NCBI RefSeq assembly: GCF_019145235.1
Contig: NZ_JAHSTV010000004.1
Span: forward strand, 62,001 to 126,000
DNA length: 64,000 nt
Reading direction: 5' to 3'
Source: Pseudomonas farris
GTDB lineage: Bacteria; Pseudomonadota; Gammaproteobacteria; Pseudomonadales; Pseudomonadaceae
In this document: positions 37,836-47,057 of the stretch, piece by piece
Layout: each line of letters begins with the position of its first letter
Position numbering within the stretch: the stretch's first letter is position 1
The notes under the pieces: generated by a model
The model's input: the letters and a program-made list of their open reading frames with translations, nothing else
The model's database searches: none
Told to the model about the DNA's origin: nothing
Position numbers and translations under genes: made by a program

Positions 37836-38833
37836 TCATGAAGAGTGACCTCCCCAGTCAGCCATGGTCCCGGGACTTAAAACGCCGTCTTTGTAAGGCA
37901 GCGCCGGCTCACGATCATTCAGGTGCCATAACTGACTGTCCAGGTCGACGAAATCGGCATACGCCGCAATCAACATCCCAGGCGCCGCCGAGAGTGAAGT
38001 GCCACCCAGGCAGCCCACCATGACTTTGAGACCTTCTTGTCTGGCTTTATCGACCAGGTCGTAGCCCGCGGTGAGTCCACCACACTTGTCCAGCTTGATG
38101 TTAATACCGTCGTAATGGGCCGCAGCAATGCCGAAGTCATTGTCATCGGAAAAAGATTCATCGGCAAAAATGGGAATCGACGTCGAAATTTCAGCAAGGT
38201 GGTGATCATCACGCGCTGTAACGGCTGCTCAAGCATTTCGATATTGCATGCTTCCAAGACCGGAATGATGCGTTTTAAAAAACCGACACTCCACCCTCCA
38301 TTCGGGTCAATGGTAAGACGTGCAAGAGGGGCAGCCTGTCGCACGATTTGTACGCGCTCAGCATCGTTTTCAAGACCACCTTTAATTTTCAAAATGGGCA
38401 GGTGAGCGGCAAGCTCTGCAGTCTTTTGCACCACATCTAAACTATCCAGGCCTATGGTATAGGCAATTGATACAGCAAGAGGCCGGGCGCGCGCCGCAAG
38501 TTCGTAAACAGGACGTCCTGCCACCTTGGCCTCAAGGTCCCAGAGTGCACAATCGATCGCACAGCGTGCAGGACCGGCGGGAAGAAGTTTCATCAACTCG
38601 ACCCGATCAAACGAATCGCTGATATGCGCCTGGACTCGCCTGATCTGATCGATGACTTCTTGAGTGGGTCGCTCAAAGAATGAACTGTAAGGTGAGCACT
38701 CGCCGCGCCCGACGTGTCCGTGGCGAAAAACTTCAACAACAATGACTTCTTGGACCGCAATCGTCGAGCGTGCATAGCTGTAAGGATTTCTAAGCGCTCG
38801 TTCTTCGACAGTAAAGTTCAGGGTGGTCATCAA
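37836..38833 (-). pseudogene. Enolase-superfamily dipeptide epimerase, frameshifted
   Basis: Reads as an L-Ala-D/L-Glu-type (muconate-lactonizing group) epimerase: PYSYARSTIAVQEVIVVEV, the Lys motif LPILKIKGG, metal ligands IDPNGGW and EMLEQPL. After EQPLQ (about 38220) the frame is wrong; shifting by one base restores DDHHLAEISTSIPIFADES, INIKLDKCGGLTAG and the end PGTMADWGG. A single-base deletion in CAGCGCGTG would explain it. If real, the protein lacks its third metal ligand and second Lys and is inactive; a sequencing error is the other possibility. Its start overlaps the EamA gene end by four bases. Confidence 0.8.
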
Positions 38834-39798
38834 CGAGAGCTCTCCATTGGATTTTTGACGATTTCAGGTGCCCGGCGAACATGATTGTAAGTGTTCAATA
38901 AGACCAGGATGGTGATCGCACTGACTGCAATGCTTGCGGCCGTGGTCATGGGGCTACGGCCGTCGACCACCTGCGCTATATAAGTGAGCACCGGCCCCAT
39001 TGCCAATACCGTGCTGACCGTAACAGGTACACATTTTTTGATGCCAAATTGAATCAACAGAGTTGGAACGATTATACCAACGACCGCAATGGTCATAATC
39101 GCAGGGATGCTTGACCGCCAAGCAGTTATCTCTGCCGATGACAGGAATACAACGGCGTAGACAAAGCAGAGGACAATCAACAAATAAAACCTGTGGGCGG
39201 CAACCTGCACGGAACTCCAATTGTTACTATAGAGTTTCTTGCTGTATATCGTAACGCCCGTCAGACCTATGCCCGAGGCAATGCTCAGCGCAAGACCGGT
39301 CCATATGCCGGCAACGGATTCATTCGACGTTCCCGAAACGCTTGAAAGGCTGAGCAGCACGGTCACGGCCAAAATGCCTGAACCTACAATAATGTCAATC
39401 AGTGACCATTGACGATTATTTCTGATGAAGCGGTCCATGATCAATGCCGTCAGAGGACCTATTCCGGTAATAAGGCAACTGACAATCGTCGGCGCAATAA
39501 ACTTCAACGCGAAATAAAAAGCAATCCACGCCACTGCACTGCACACATTCAGCAGAAGCAAATCTCGCCAGGACGAAATAAAGTCCGGCAGCGACCTGGA
39601 CGTAATCGCGGCCTGTATATTGAAGTAGCCTGCAGCAATGATGAATGTGCAGACAATCAACACTGCCGGGTTCAAGTGACTGACCAATGAAGAGACATAT
39701 ACGGTTTTTGCCGCACTCATCAACACGGCAAGAAACACAGCAATAGCACCTATCACGTAAAGACTTCGCGTCGATGTGGAGGTTGAGCCTAATGACAT
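38830..39798 (-). CDS. EamA/DMT family transporter
   Basis: A 322-residue, ten-helix exporter of the drug/metabolite superfamily: IGAIAVFLAVLMSAAKTVYV at the first helix, FIAPTIVSCLITGIGPLTAL ending the first repeat, and VPVTVSTVLAMGPVLTYIAQ in the second. It is within the six-gene operon (overlap ATGA with the epimerase, 10 bases after the HAD gene). This block is more AT-rich than the core. Substrate unknown. Confidence 0.82.
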   Translation of the reverse strand: MSLGSTSTSTRSLYVIGAIAVFLAVLMSAAKTVYVSSLVSHLNPAVLIVCTFIIAAGYFNIQAAITSRSLPDFISSWRDLLLLNVCSAVAWIAFYFALKFIAPTIVSCLITGIGPLTALIMDRFIRNNRQWSLIDIIVGSGILAVTVLLSLSSVSGTSNESVAGIWTGLALSIASGIGLTGVTIYSKKLYSNNWSSVQVAAHRFYLLIVLCFVYAVVFLSSAEITAWRSSIPAIMTIAVVGIIVPTLLIQFGIKKCVPVTVSTVLAMGPVLTYIAQVVDGRSPMTTAASIAVSAITILVLLNTYNHVRRAPEIVKNPMESSR

Positions 39799-39808
39799 GA
39801 CAGGTACC

Positions 39809-40591
39809 TCAAGGGTAGCGAATTAAAAGGTTATCGAGCAGGTGCGGCAAATCAGCGATAGAGGACAGGCAATGGGTACCATGATGCTCGACAGACATTG
39901 ATCCATTCGCAGACTTTCCGGTAAGAACCTGCACTGATCTGGCGCCGATGGCGTTCGCCCCTGCGAGGTCAGTGCTCGGGTCGTCACCGATGACCCATAC
40001 CTCTTCAGCGCTGCACGCGATAGCCTTGAGGGCCATTTCAAAAAACAGCCGTGAAGGCTTTCCGGTCACTTCGGCAGTCTGTTGAGTGGCCAGTTCAAGG
40101 CCGGCAATGAATGCACCGCAATCCAGCTTCGGTCCGTCGACGTCATACCAGAACAGATTCTTCTGCAACGCAATAAGTCTGGCGCCGTTTCGAAGCATCA
40201 AAAACACTTCATTCAGATTGTCAAAACAAAACGCTCGGCCGATATCACTGATAACAACGTTATCAGGTCGCTCGTTATCAATGGCGATGCCATCGAAAAG
40301 TGGACGCACTGTTTCAGGCACCAGCAGATGGCTTGTCTGCCCCGGCATTTCTTTCAGAAAATCAACGCATGCCGTGGTGGCCGTCTGAATCTGTTGCGCG
40401 ACAACAGGAAAGCCCAACGTTTGTAAATCAGTCGCAATCGCCTCAGGGGTCCGACCGGTTATATTGGTCAGAAAACGGCACTTTAGCCCGCTGTCCTGGG
40501 CGTATTCAATCGCTTTTACGGCGCCAGGAATAGCGATCCCCTGGTGTACTAATGTCCCGTCGATATCGATCAAAAGACCTTTGGGTTTCAT
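39809..40591 (-). CDS. HAD-superfamily hydrolase, subfamily IIA
   Basis: A 260-residue phosphatase with motif I LLIDIDGTLVHQG, motif II FLTNITGRTPE, Lys in GKPSRLFFEMAL and motif IV VWVIGDDPSTDLAGANAIGA. It resembles the TIGR01458/LHPP-like (phospholysine/phosphohistidine phosphatase) group. Nearby genes encode two other phosphoesterases, so the operon probably processes a phosphorylated or phosphodiester substrate. The gene looks intact. Confidence 0.82.
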   Translation of the reverse strand: MKPKGLLIDIDGTLVHQGIAIPGAVKAIEYAQDSGLKCRFLTNITGRTPEAIATDLQTLGFPVVAQQIQTATTACVDFLKEMPGQTSHLLVPETVRPLFDGIAIDNERPDNVVISDIGRAFCFDNLNEVFLMLRNGARLIALQKNLFWYDVDGPKLDCGAFIAGLELATQQTAEVTGKPSRLFFEMALKAIACSAEEVWVIGDDPSTDLAGANAIGARSVQVLTGKSANGSMSVEHHGTHCLSSIADLPHLLDNLLIRYP

Positions 40592-40602
40592 GGTTTAGCC
40601 TC

Positions 40603-41321
40603 TTAAAATAAATATTTTTTTGACAGCATCAAGCCAGCGCAAGCGACCATGAAGCCACTGAATAGAAAGTTATAGCCTGACGCATTAACCCTGCGGAACA
40701 GCATCTGCCCGATAAACAAATACACCAATGCTGCGATAGCGGCGGAATACAGCGGCGTCAGGCTTGGCTCAAAAGTACCTGTTGCGACCAGAATCAACAA
40801 TTGGGTCGCTGCAAAACAGGCGTACCCCAAAGCAATATTTTGCCGCACGAGTTTTTTTCTTCAAATGCTGATGAGCAATAGATCGACAGCAGACTCCCCC
40901 CCATGTTTGTCAACCCGTGCAATAACCCGGTAGTTGCCAGAGCCACATGGGCATGTTTTGAAAACACGGCGGACAGCCACCGTTTAGGGCCGCTGAATAA
41001 TCTGAGCGCGCTACTCAAAATCAATAGCAAGGCCACCATCACCTCAATGTTCAACTTCAACAGTCCGCTCAGGTTGGCAATAAGCCCGAGCGCGAGGAAC
41101 GGCAGACCGAAGAATACAAAAGATCGAAGGTTTGCGCGACCTACCGATTTGTCTATCAACAGTTGCAGAACACTGATGGTCAATGACGCGGGCAATAGTA
41201 TGCTCAGCGCGACGGGGAACGTGTAACCCATGAAAAGCATTATCGGTGTACCGAATAACAACAAACCTACGCCAAATAACGACTGCACAACTGAAATAAT
41301 TGCAATGATAATCAGGATCAT
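40603..41321 (-). pseudogene. TauE/SafE family exporter with -1 frameshift at an A-run
   Basis: The TSUP family protein starts MILIIIAIISVVQSLFGVGL, with PASLTISVLQLLIDKSVGRA and the second-repeat start LLHGLTNMGGSLLSIYCSS. At SAFEEK the frame ends in unrelated residues, whereas the -1 frame continues naturally (LVRQNIALGYACFAATQLLI) to the stop at 40603. The switch falls on A-AAA-AAC, the classic slippery heptamer, in the correct phase. It is either a one-base loss in the A-run or a slippage site. The start overlaps the upstream phosphodiesterase stop (ATGA). Confidence 0.78.
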
Positions 41322-42298
41322 TCTTCCAGTCCCTCGGATTTTAGTACGGTTTCGATAATTGAAGGCAGGGTCAATTCGCCCACCGATGAACATATAAATG
41401 CCGTCTGGCTTGCGTCTACCAATACTCCCCTGAGCCAGGGTGCAGGGTGGTAAACAGTGTGATCGCCGCCCTTGCAACTTCGGCAGACCAGTGTTTCTGA
41501 ATGGCCGAATCGCAACCGTCCTTCGTCAGGTGGTTGGAGGTAGTAACTTGCTTTCCACGGATCGGAAATCTCAGCGGAAATCGCCTGAAGCAATGAGATC
41601 TTCGACAGACCAGACTGAGCCAATTGTTTGTTCAGCACCGCAATCTCGACATCAACGTCAAAACCGCGTGCATGCGCACGCTCTGAGTGAACGACCAAAA
41701 GACCATTTTCGGCAGGATGGAAAAAGGCGACGCTACGATCAGCGTCAAGGCTGCCATCCTGCTTCAACGCCATCCAGCCCGCATCGAGTAAATGACGGTT
41801 GGGATAGACATCCCATTTCAGCGGTGTCATTCCATGATCAGAATGAATAACGATTCGTGTATTGGTATTGACCAAAGGAAGCAGGTCGGTTCGCCACCGG
41901 TCGAACTCAAGCAATACATTGAACAGATGCTGAGATCCTGGACGGTCTTCAGGAGCTGTGGGGAATTCGTTTGCCAGTATCTGATGCGACAGCAGATCGA
42001 TAACCGGGTAATAGCCGATGATCAGCTGTGCATCGTTGGCCTTCACCGCCCTTGTAATCTCGTCAGTGAAACTCGCATGCAATGGTTCCATGAGGTTGGC
42101 AAGGATCGACTCGGCGCTTCCCCCTCCGCCGTCCCTCAAGCGCCGTCCCAACAAGCCGACTTGATACAGTTTTGCCGGGTTCATCGAAACAAAAGCGGAA
42201 TCCTTTTGCTCCTCATACATTGCGCTGACGGCTGAACCCGAAATCTCGACCTGCGAATAGCCATTCACGATACGACTCTCCTTCAGCCAGCTAAACAT
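41318..42298 (-). pseudogene. Alkaline-phosphatase-superfamily phosphodiesterase, N-terminally truncated
   Basis: The 326 residues cover the C-terminal part of a type I phosphodiesterase/nucleotide pyrophosphatase: IIGYYPVIDLLSHQ (metal Asp and His), RIVIHSDHGMTPLKWDVYPN (DHGM motif), and the late HTVYHPAPWLRGVLV. The N-terminal domain with the first metal Asp and nucleophile Thr/Ser is absent. The residues just before the apparent start (ALGRSQG) belong to an IS5-type transposase. It is first in the six-gene operon and probably inactive. Confidence 0.78.
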
Positions 42299-42560
42299 GC
42301 CTTGGCTCCGCCCGAGCGCGTGATTATGAGGTTCCTCACCCCCCTCTTTCCCTGCGCTTTATGAGACCTGAGCTACTCATACGGCAGTGGAGTCGATCAT
42401 CCATGTGTCCATGGTTAATCAAACCCTGATCATTCAATCGGGTATGAGAACACTCAAGCATCTGATCAAAAGCTCCGCAATAACACCGTTCCCGAAACCG
42501 TTGGTTGATAGATCGTTGACCAAAGGCATGATCGTTCGGGCATGTTGAATCGCCCCTAGT
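42299..42560 (-). mobile_element. IS5-family transposase remnant
   Basis: Translated on the minus strand, broken frames show WMIDSTAV and EEPHNHALGRSQG, close to the IS5/IS427 transposase motifs (IDST-x-V and ALGRSRGG). Stops and frameshifts interrupt it, and it ends at the start of the truncated phosphodiesterase. The exact left end is uncertain. Confidence 0.55.
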
Positions 42561-42670
42561 TATTCAAAGACTCAATTCTTGAGCCCTGAATTATGCTCAT
42601 CGGCGAACTGGGGAATTGCTGAAGATTAATATGCGCGATTTTTAACTAACGCAATTTTCCCTTTGAAGCT

Positions 42671-42847
42671 TCACCTGCCGCCTGTAATGGGGTAGGAGTA
42701 GTGGCTTTCCCAATGACTCACAACGTTGGAGTTAAAGTTCGTGAACGGGTGAATGATCGGGATCGCAGCAATGATGCTCGCGATGCTTCCTAGATAAGTG
42801 ATGATCCCGGCACCGACTTTCACCGCTGGAGACAGTTTTTGAAACAT
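42671..42847 (-). CDS. Possible small membrane protein
   Basis: A 58-residue frame beginning MFQKLSPAVKVGAGIITYLG with one hydrophobic helix (IITYLGSIASIIAAIPII) and a polar tail rich in N, S, H and Y. There is no strong ribosome site. It lies between IS remnants and the sirtuin gene, on the same strand. It may be real or a by-chance frame. Confidence 0.35.
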   Translation of the reverse strand: MFQKLSPAVKVGAGIITYLGSIASIIAAIPIIHPFTNFNSNVVSHWESHYSYPITGGR

Positions 42848-42949
42848 TCGCTAAGCACAGGGCTGCGTCCGTCTGTGCAGAGGTTGTGGGCAGGCTCAGT
42901 GCTCGTCCCTGAAGATCATTGAATCCCGAACAACAGCCAAATAATTCCA

Positions 42950-43726
42950 TTAAACAACTTCGCCGGGCATTGCGATCGGGGAGACGATTGCGGGGACACA
43001 AATCGCTGCGCGGCCAACTAGGGACATTTCCAGAGGGCTCTCAAGGGGAGTCTCCGTAGTATTGATATGCACTACGCGCGCGCCTGACTTGAGCGCAATT
43101 CTTGGGATCTCTGCCGCCGGGAATACCACGCCTGAAGTGCCGATAGACAGCAGCACATCACAGCCCTGCGCTGCCTGAACCGCCCGTTTCCAAACGGCGG
43201 TAGGCAAATCCTCCCCAAACCACACGACCCCAGGTCTCAGCTTCCCGTTACAACGCGGGCGGCGGGGTGGTTCAACGCTTAAGCCCTCGCTGACAAACTG
43301 GTGATCCAGAGACACGGAAGCTGGAGTTCGGTGACAAGCGAAGCATTTAGGCAGGTCGAGCGCACCATGCAAATGGATCACCCCGGACGATCCTGCCCGT
43401 TCGTGCAGGTCATCGATGTTTTGAGTGACCACGGTCACTTCTCGGCCAGTTTGGGCCAGTTGTGCAACGGCAAGATGAGCAGCGTTTGGGCTGGCTTGGG
43501 CGACAAGTGCTCTTCGCCACAAGTACCATCCCCACACCAGTGCGGCGTTTTCCCGGAAAGCATTCGCCGTCTCAAGCTTCTCCGGATCATAGTGGGCCCA
43601 GATGCTGGTCAATGGATCTCGAAAAGTGGGAATCCCGCTGTCTGCGGAAATGCCGGCACCGGTGAACACCACGATGCGCTTCGCTCCCGCTATAAGCTCA
43701 GCGGCGGCTTTGATTGTGCTGAACAC
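42950..43726 (-). CDS. SIR2 family NAD-dependent protein deacylase
   Basis: A 258-residue sirtuin with VVFTGAGISADSGIPTFRDP, VVTQNIDDLHERAGSSGVIH, catalytic His in HLHGALDLP, a Cys pair KCFAC, VVWFGEDLP and the late SIGTSGVVFPAAEIP. It removes acyl groups from lysines using NAD. The apparent GTG start at 43726 lies at the edge of an IS30 transposase remnant, so the native start and promoter may have been lost; the domain core is complete. It lies on the same strand as the phosphatase operon but 650 bases upstream, with IS debris between. Confidence 0.85.
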   Translation of the reverse strand: MFSTIKAAAELIAGAKRIVVFTGAGISADSGIPTFRDPLTSIWAHYDPEKLETANAFRENAALVWGWYLWRRALVAQASPNAAHLAVAQLAQTGREVTVVTQNIDDLHERAGSSGVIHLHGALDLPKCFACHRTPASVSLDHQFVSEGLSVEPPRRPRCNGKLRPGVVWFGEDLPTAVWKRAVQAAQGCDVLLSIGTSGVVFPAAEIPRIALKSGARVVHINTTETPLESPLEMSLVGRAAICVPAIVSPIAMPGEVV

Positions 43727-43823
43727 GAGACCCCGGAAAACACTCGGTTGGAAAACACCTGCCGAAGCATTGAATGAGTATCTAAAATCTGTCCAACAAT
43801 CCAGTGTTGCGACGACCGGTTGA
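43716..43823 (+). mobile_element. IS30-family transposase C-terminal remnant
   Basis: The plus strand encodes LNTRPRKTLGWKTPAEALNE followed by YLKSVQQSSVATTG and a stop, the normal end of an IS30 (IS1394-type) transposase. Everything before it is missing; the sirtuin coding region takes over directly. Confidence 0.85.
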
Positions 43824-43831
43824 ATTCGCCC

Positions 43832-44773
43832 TGCGACCCTTGATCCGAGTGAAACAGCAGGCCCTGAGGTCTTCCTCGTTGCTCGTAAGCCACATCCAGC
43901 GCCTTGATAACCAGATCAGCGTCCGGCTTTTCCGACAGTGCCCAGCCCACCACTCGGCGCGTACAAAGATCCAGCACGACAGCCAGGTAATGCCATTTCC
44001 CCTGGGCCCAGATGTAGGTGATTGTCGCCGCACCAGACCTGGTTGGGTGCCGGAACATCGAACTCCCGATTCAAGATGTTCGGGATATCCAACCGTTCAA
44101 CCGTCGCTCGTTTATAGGCATGTGATCCGGGCTGTTTACTGACGAGGTCAAGCTCGCGCATCAGGCTGCGCACTTTGAATCTTCCGAGCTGCTCACCGTC
44201 TTCACGCAGCATCGACAAGATGCTGCGACTGCCCGCAGCACTGCGACTTTGCGTGAACAGTTCATTGACCCGACTGCGCAGCCGAAGCCGCTCAACGTCG
44301 GGAGTCCGGCGCCTGAGACGCTGGGCGTAATAACACGAGCGAGTGACTTCAAACACCTTGCACAGCCAATCAACCGGCTCGTGGACACTCAGTTGGTCAA
44401 TCAGCGCGAACGCTCGTGATCTTCCGACATCAAGAGCGCGGCAGCCTTTTTTAGGATGGATTTCTCTCGCTCAAGCCGAGCGATACGAGCTTCCAGTTCC
44501 TGGATTTTCTGCTGTTCCGGGGTCAGGGCTTTGCTCTGCGGAGTGACGCCTTGGCGCTCCTGCTGAACCTGATCAACCCAGCGACGCAGGGCCGACTCAC
44601 CGACACCCAGTGAACGGCTGGCTTCGATGTAGCTGTAATTTTGCTTGAGGACGAGGTCGACAGCCTCGCGTTTGAATTCAGCAGAAAAGGAACGGCGTTG
44701 TTTGGTCATCTGACACCTCGATCTGGCGAGCATTCTCGCCTAAATGGGTGTCCGGTTTCATTAGACCACTACA
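43832..44773 (-). mobile_element. IS3-family element, truncated and frameshifted
   Basis: OrfA (44401-44709, 102 residues, MTKQRRSFSAEFKREAVDLV, leucine-zipper tail) is intact. OrfB follows in the -1 frame (LIDQLSVHEPVDWLCKVFEV) and has the integrase core motifs WCGD-ITYIWAQGKWHYLAV and HSDQGSQ. It carries a one-base insertion at GACAATCACC (44025 region) and stops dead after HSDQGSQ where the IS30 remnant begins, so the third catalytic Glu is lost. The right end TGTAGTGGTCTAATG (44773) is the IS terminus and interrupts an integrase gene. Confidence 0.85.
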
Positions 44774-44898
44774 CCTTTACGGCCATTGGGTTGGATTAGG
44801 AGATAGAGACCGTCGCCGTCGAAAAGCTTGTAGGGACGGTCTGTTGGCTTGGCTAAACGGCAAGCAGCGTCGGTAAGCGGAGCAGTTGTGCGCGACAT
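44774..44898 (-). pseudogene. P4-type integrase N-terminal stub (element A integrase)
   Basis: From the ATG at 44898 the frame reads MSRTTAPLTDAACRLAKPTD then RPYKLFDGDGLYLLIQPNG, the arm-DNA-binding N-terminus of P4-type integrases (compare LFDGQGLFLLV in the intact integrase at 60283). After GRKG it runs into the end of the IS3 element. AAGGAT is a fair ribosome site. Its distance to the att-like site at 45071 (about 173 bases) is like that of the intact integrase to tRNA-Leu (161 bases). Confidence 0.8.
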
Positions 44899-45070
44899 AA
44901 GGGTACTATCCTTAATCGAACCAAAGACTACCCCTAACTTTACCCTCTAAATGACTGGATTCCAGAAGAATGGACAAGAATCCGACGGAATGCTAAAACG
45001 AAAAAACCCGCCAGAAGGCAGGTTTTTCAAGGCTTCCAAAGAACTTAAAAGCGCTCAGTGGAATGCAAGA

Positions 45071-45093
45071 TGGTGCCGAAGCCGGGGTCGAAC
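45071..45093 (-). repeat. Internal att-like site (tRNA 3'-end remnant)
   Basis: TGGTGC-CGAAGCCGG-GG-TCGAAC resembles the 3' end of tRNA-Leu at 60444 (one C fewer, AA to GG in the T-loop arm). It is read as the boundary shared by two tandemly integrated elements. Confidence 0.6.
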
Positions 45094-45148
45094 ATACCGT
45101 CTACAGGCCTCTATGTTACTGGATTTATCTATTATTCATCTCAGTATG

Positions 45149-45170
45149 TATACCTAAACGTATACCTAAA
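45149..45170. repeat. Arm-type direct repeat, left end of element B
   Basis: The sequence TATACCTAAACGTATACC plus TAAA contains two direct copies of TATACCTAAA separated by two bases. It is repeated exactly at 60312-60333 beside the integrase, so both ends of element B carry it. It is a likely integrase arm-binding site. Confidence 0.7.
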
Positions 45171-45725
45171 ACGGGAAGTACCCTTATCTTCTCCGCCTCC
45201 AGCCGGTCGCCTGTCGTGCCGACACCCTCCCCCTGTATTGCCGTCGCCAAGTAACGCTTGTGATCATCATTACGATCCCCGTTTAGGGATGGTGGTTAGG
45301 AACACAAGTTATGAAGAGATGGAAAAATTGTTTGGGCGCGGGGGCCGATACTGCGAACGCTAATACTTTTGACGCAGCACCTCCCAGCATTCCCCTCAAA
45401 TTCGCCCAAGACAGCGATTTCCTAAAAAACTACGAATTAATGATTGAAACAGGCAAGGATCGGTCCTTCGGGCGAAGACTCCAGACTTTTGACCTCCCCC
45501 TACCTTGCCCGATGGCAAGTTACGGATAAACATCCAATCAGGCACACCATGCCGTATGCAACCCTGCGTCGGGTCTCGAATTACCCGCTAGGGGCGATTA
45601 CGATCCGTGGTCGGAGTCCGCTTTGATTATTGACCGAGAACGGCCAAAAGCTGCCGGTGACGGTCCACACGATGCGGTCATGATAGGCTTCAGCATTCAA
45701 ACTTAAATCACCGGTAGTGACTTCT

Positions 45726-47057
45726 ATGGAAGCGAGCGCATGGAAGAAAAATCACCCAGGCGTACCTGATAGCTGGGTTCAATTAGGGGCAGGCGGAAAT
45801 GCCTATGTATGGACGGATGGGCGCCATGCGATTAAGCGATTAAAACCTGGCGCTAGCCGGGAGGCTGTTGCGAGATTCAAACGCGAGGCTGAGATAGTAT
45901 TTTCGCTTCAGGAGGTCCCTGGGCTTAGTTTGGTAGCTGTTCGAGAGGTCCGGGAGCGCGCTGGTGACGTCGAAATTGTTATGGAGAAAATGGATAAAAA
46001 CCTTGAAGAGATCATCCATCTCTTTAGAGGACAACCCGACGCGGCAGCACGGGCGCTCTTACCTATAGCAGACACCCTTGCGGCCTTGGCCCGGCGCGAA
46101 CGGCCGATCCATCATCGGGATATCAAACCCTCGAATTTACTTTTCAAAGAATCGGAGCAAACTCTTCATCTGGCAGATTTTGGATGCGCATATCTTGCTC
46201 AGGATGAGCGTTTGACCCCTCGACTACGGGCTATGGGGGCGTGGGCATATCGCCCTCCCGAATATTCCGTAGGCCGGGTGGCAGAAGTTGATGAAAAAGG
46301 CGACGTGTTCAGCTTGGGGAAAGTCTTTTGGGCGATGATCTACGGTGAACGAGGGATCGTCTTTCCCGGCCCCGTGTGGTTCGAAAGGGAATACGACCTT
46401 GGTCAGCTGTTTCCAAGGCAACCACTCATTCACCATGCGATGCTGCTCATATCCCATGCTGCCGCGATCAATCCCAATAATCGTCCATCTTTGATCCAGT
46501 TTGCCAAGGGGCTTCGTGCGATGTCAGATGGTCAAATCACTAAAGAAGATAGTGATAGGTCAATTGAGTTATTGCGTGCACAGACCTTGATTGAGGTGGA
46601 GTACCAGCAACGTCAGGCTTCGACAGCGACGTTTGTTCGGGCAATCCGCTCGGACTTTTTCAACGCAATTTCTACTCTGCATAAAAGCAATCCAGAGCTA
46701 CAAATGTGGCGCGAATGGCTCGATGAAGCTCTGAACACGCCTCAAACCACGGGAGCTCTAGTAAATCAAGTGGCAACGCATGAATCAGATGCGCCTGTGA
46801 TAAATGTCCGCTACCGGCGCCGAGTATTGAACTCAAGTTTTCATCCTGCAACCGAGTCGGTACCAGCATTCTTCAGAGCCACGATGTACAACGAAGATTC
46901 CCCATCTCAGACCTCAATGCTGATTGTAAGAAACGCACCAGACGGACTCTTTTTTGAAATGCAAATGGTGGACGGGATAGCACCTACTGGGACGTACACT
47001 CCTGAAACGCTGCAAATATTCCTTTCATTAACTACACAACGACTACTGAAAGTCTGA
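45726..47057 (+). CDS. Ser/Thr protein kinase-like protein
   Basis: About 443 residues. A eukaryotic-type kinase domain spans 15-260: glycine loop LGAGGNAYVW, Lys in HAIKRLKPG, Glu in FKREAEIV, catalytic loop IHHRDIKPSNLLF, DFG in LADFGCAYLA and PPEY for the APE motif. All catalytic residues are kept. The remaining 180 residues are unknown, with a helical stretch and a beta-rich end (INVRYRRRVLNSSFHP). There is no transmembrane helix. The start is uncertain between GTG 45717 and ATG 45726. It is the first cargo gene of element B; a defence or signalling role is possible but unproven. Confidence 0.85.
   Translation: MEASAWKKNHPGVPDSWVQLGAGGNAYVWTDGRHAIKRLKPGASREAVARFKREAEIVFSLQEVPGLSLVAVREVRERAGDVEIVMEKMDKNLEEIIHLFRGQPDAAARALLPIADTLAALARRERPIHHRDIKPSNLLFKESEQTLHLADFGCAYLAQDERLTPRLRAMGAWAYRPPEYSVGRVAEVDEKGDVFSLGKVFWAMIYGERGIVFPGPVWFEREYDLGQLFPRQPLIHHAMLLISHAAAINPNNRPSLIQFAKGLRAMSDGQITKEDSDRSIELLRAQTLIEVEYQQRQASTATFVRAIRSDFFNAISTLHKSNPELQMWREWLDEALNTPQTTGALVNQVATHESDAPVINVRYRRRVLNSSFHPATESVPAFFRATMYNEDSPSQTSMLIVRNAPDGLFFEMQMVDGIAPTGTYTPETLQIFLSLTTQRLLKV

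Larger units (their letters stand above)
44899..45725. other. Junction between element A and element B
   Basis: The stretch holds a terminator (AAAAAACCCGCCAGAAGGCAGGTTTTT, about 45001-45030), the att-like site 45071-45093 and an arm-type repeat at 45149. Beyond this I see only a weak 72-codon frame at 45311-45529 without a ribosome site or recognisable family, and the promoter region of the kinase gene. Confidence 0.55.

Noticed and set aside
45311..45529. 72-codon open frame near the left end of element B
   Set aside because: No ribosome site and no recognisable fold; kept only as a remark because the frame reads moderately like protein.
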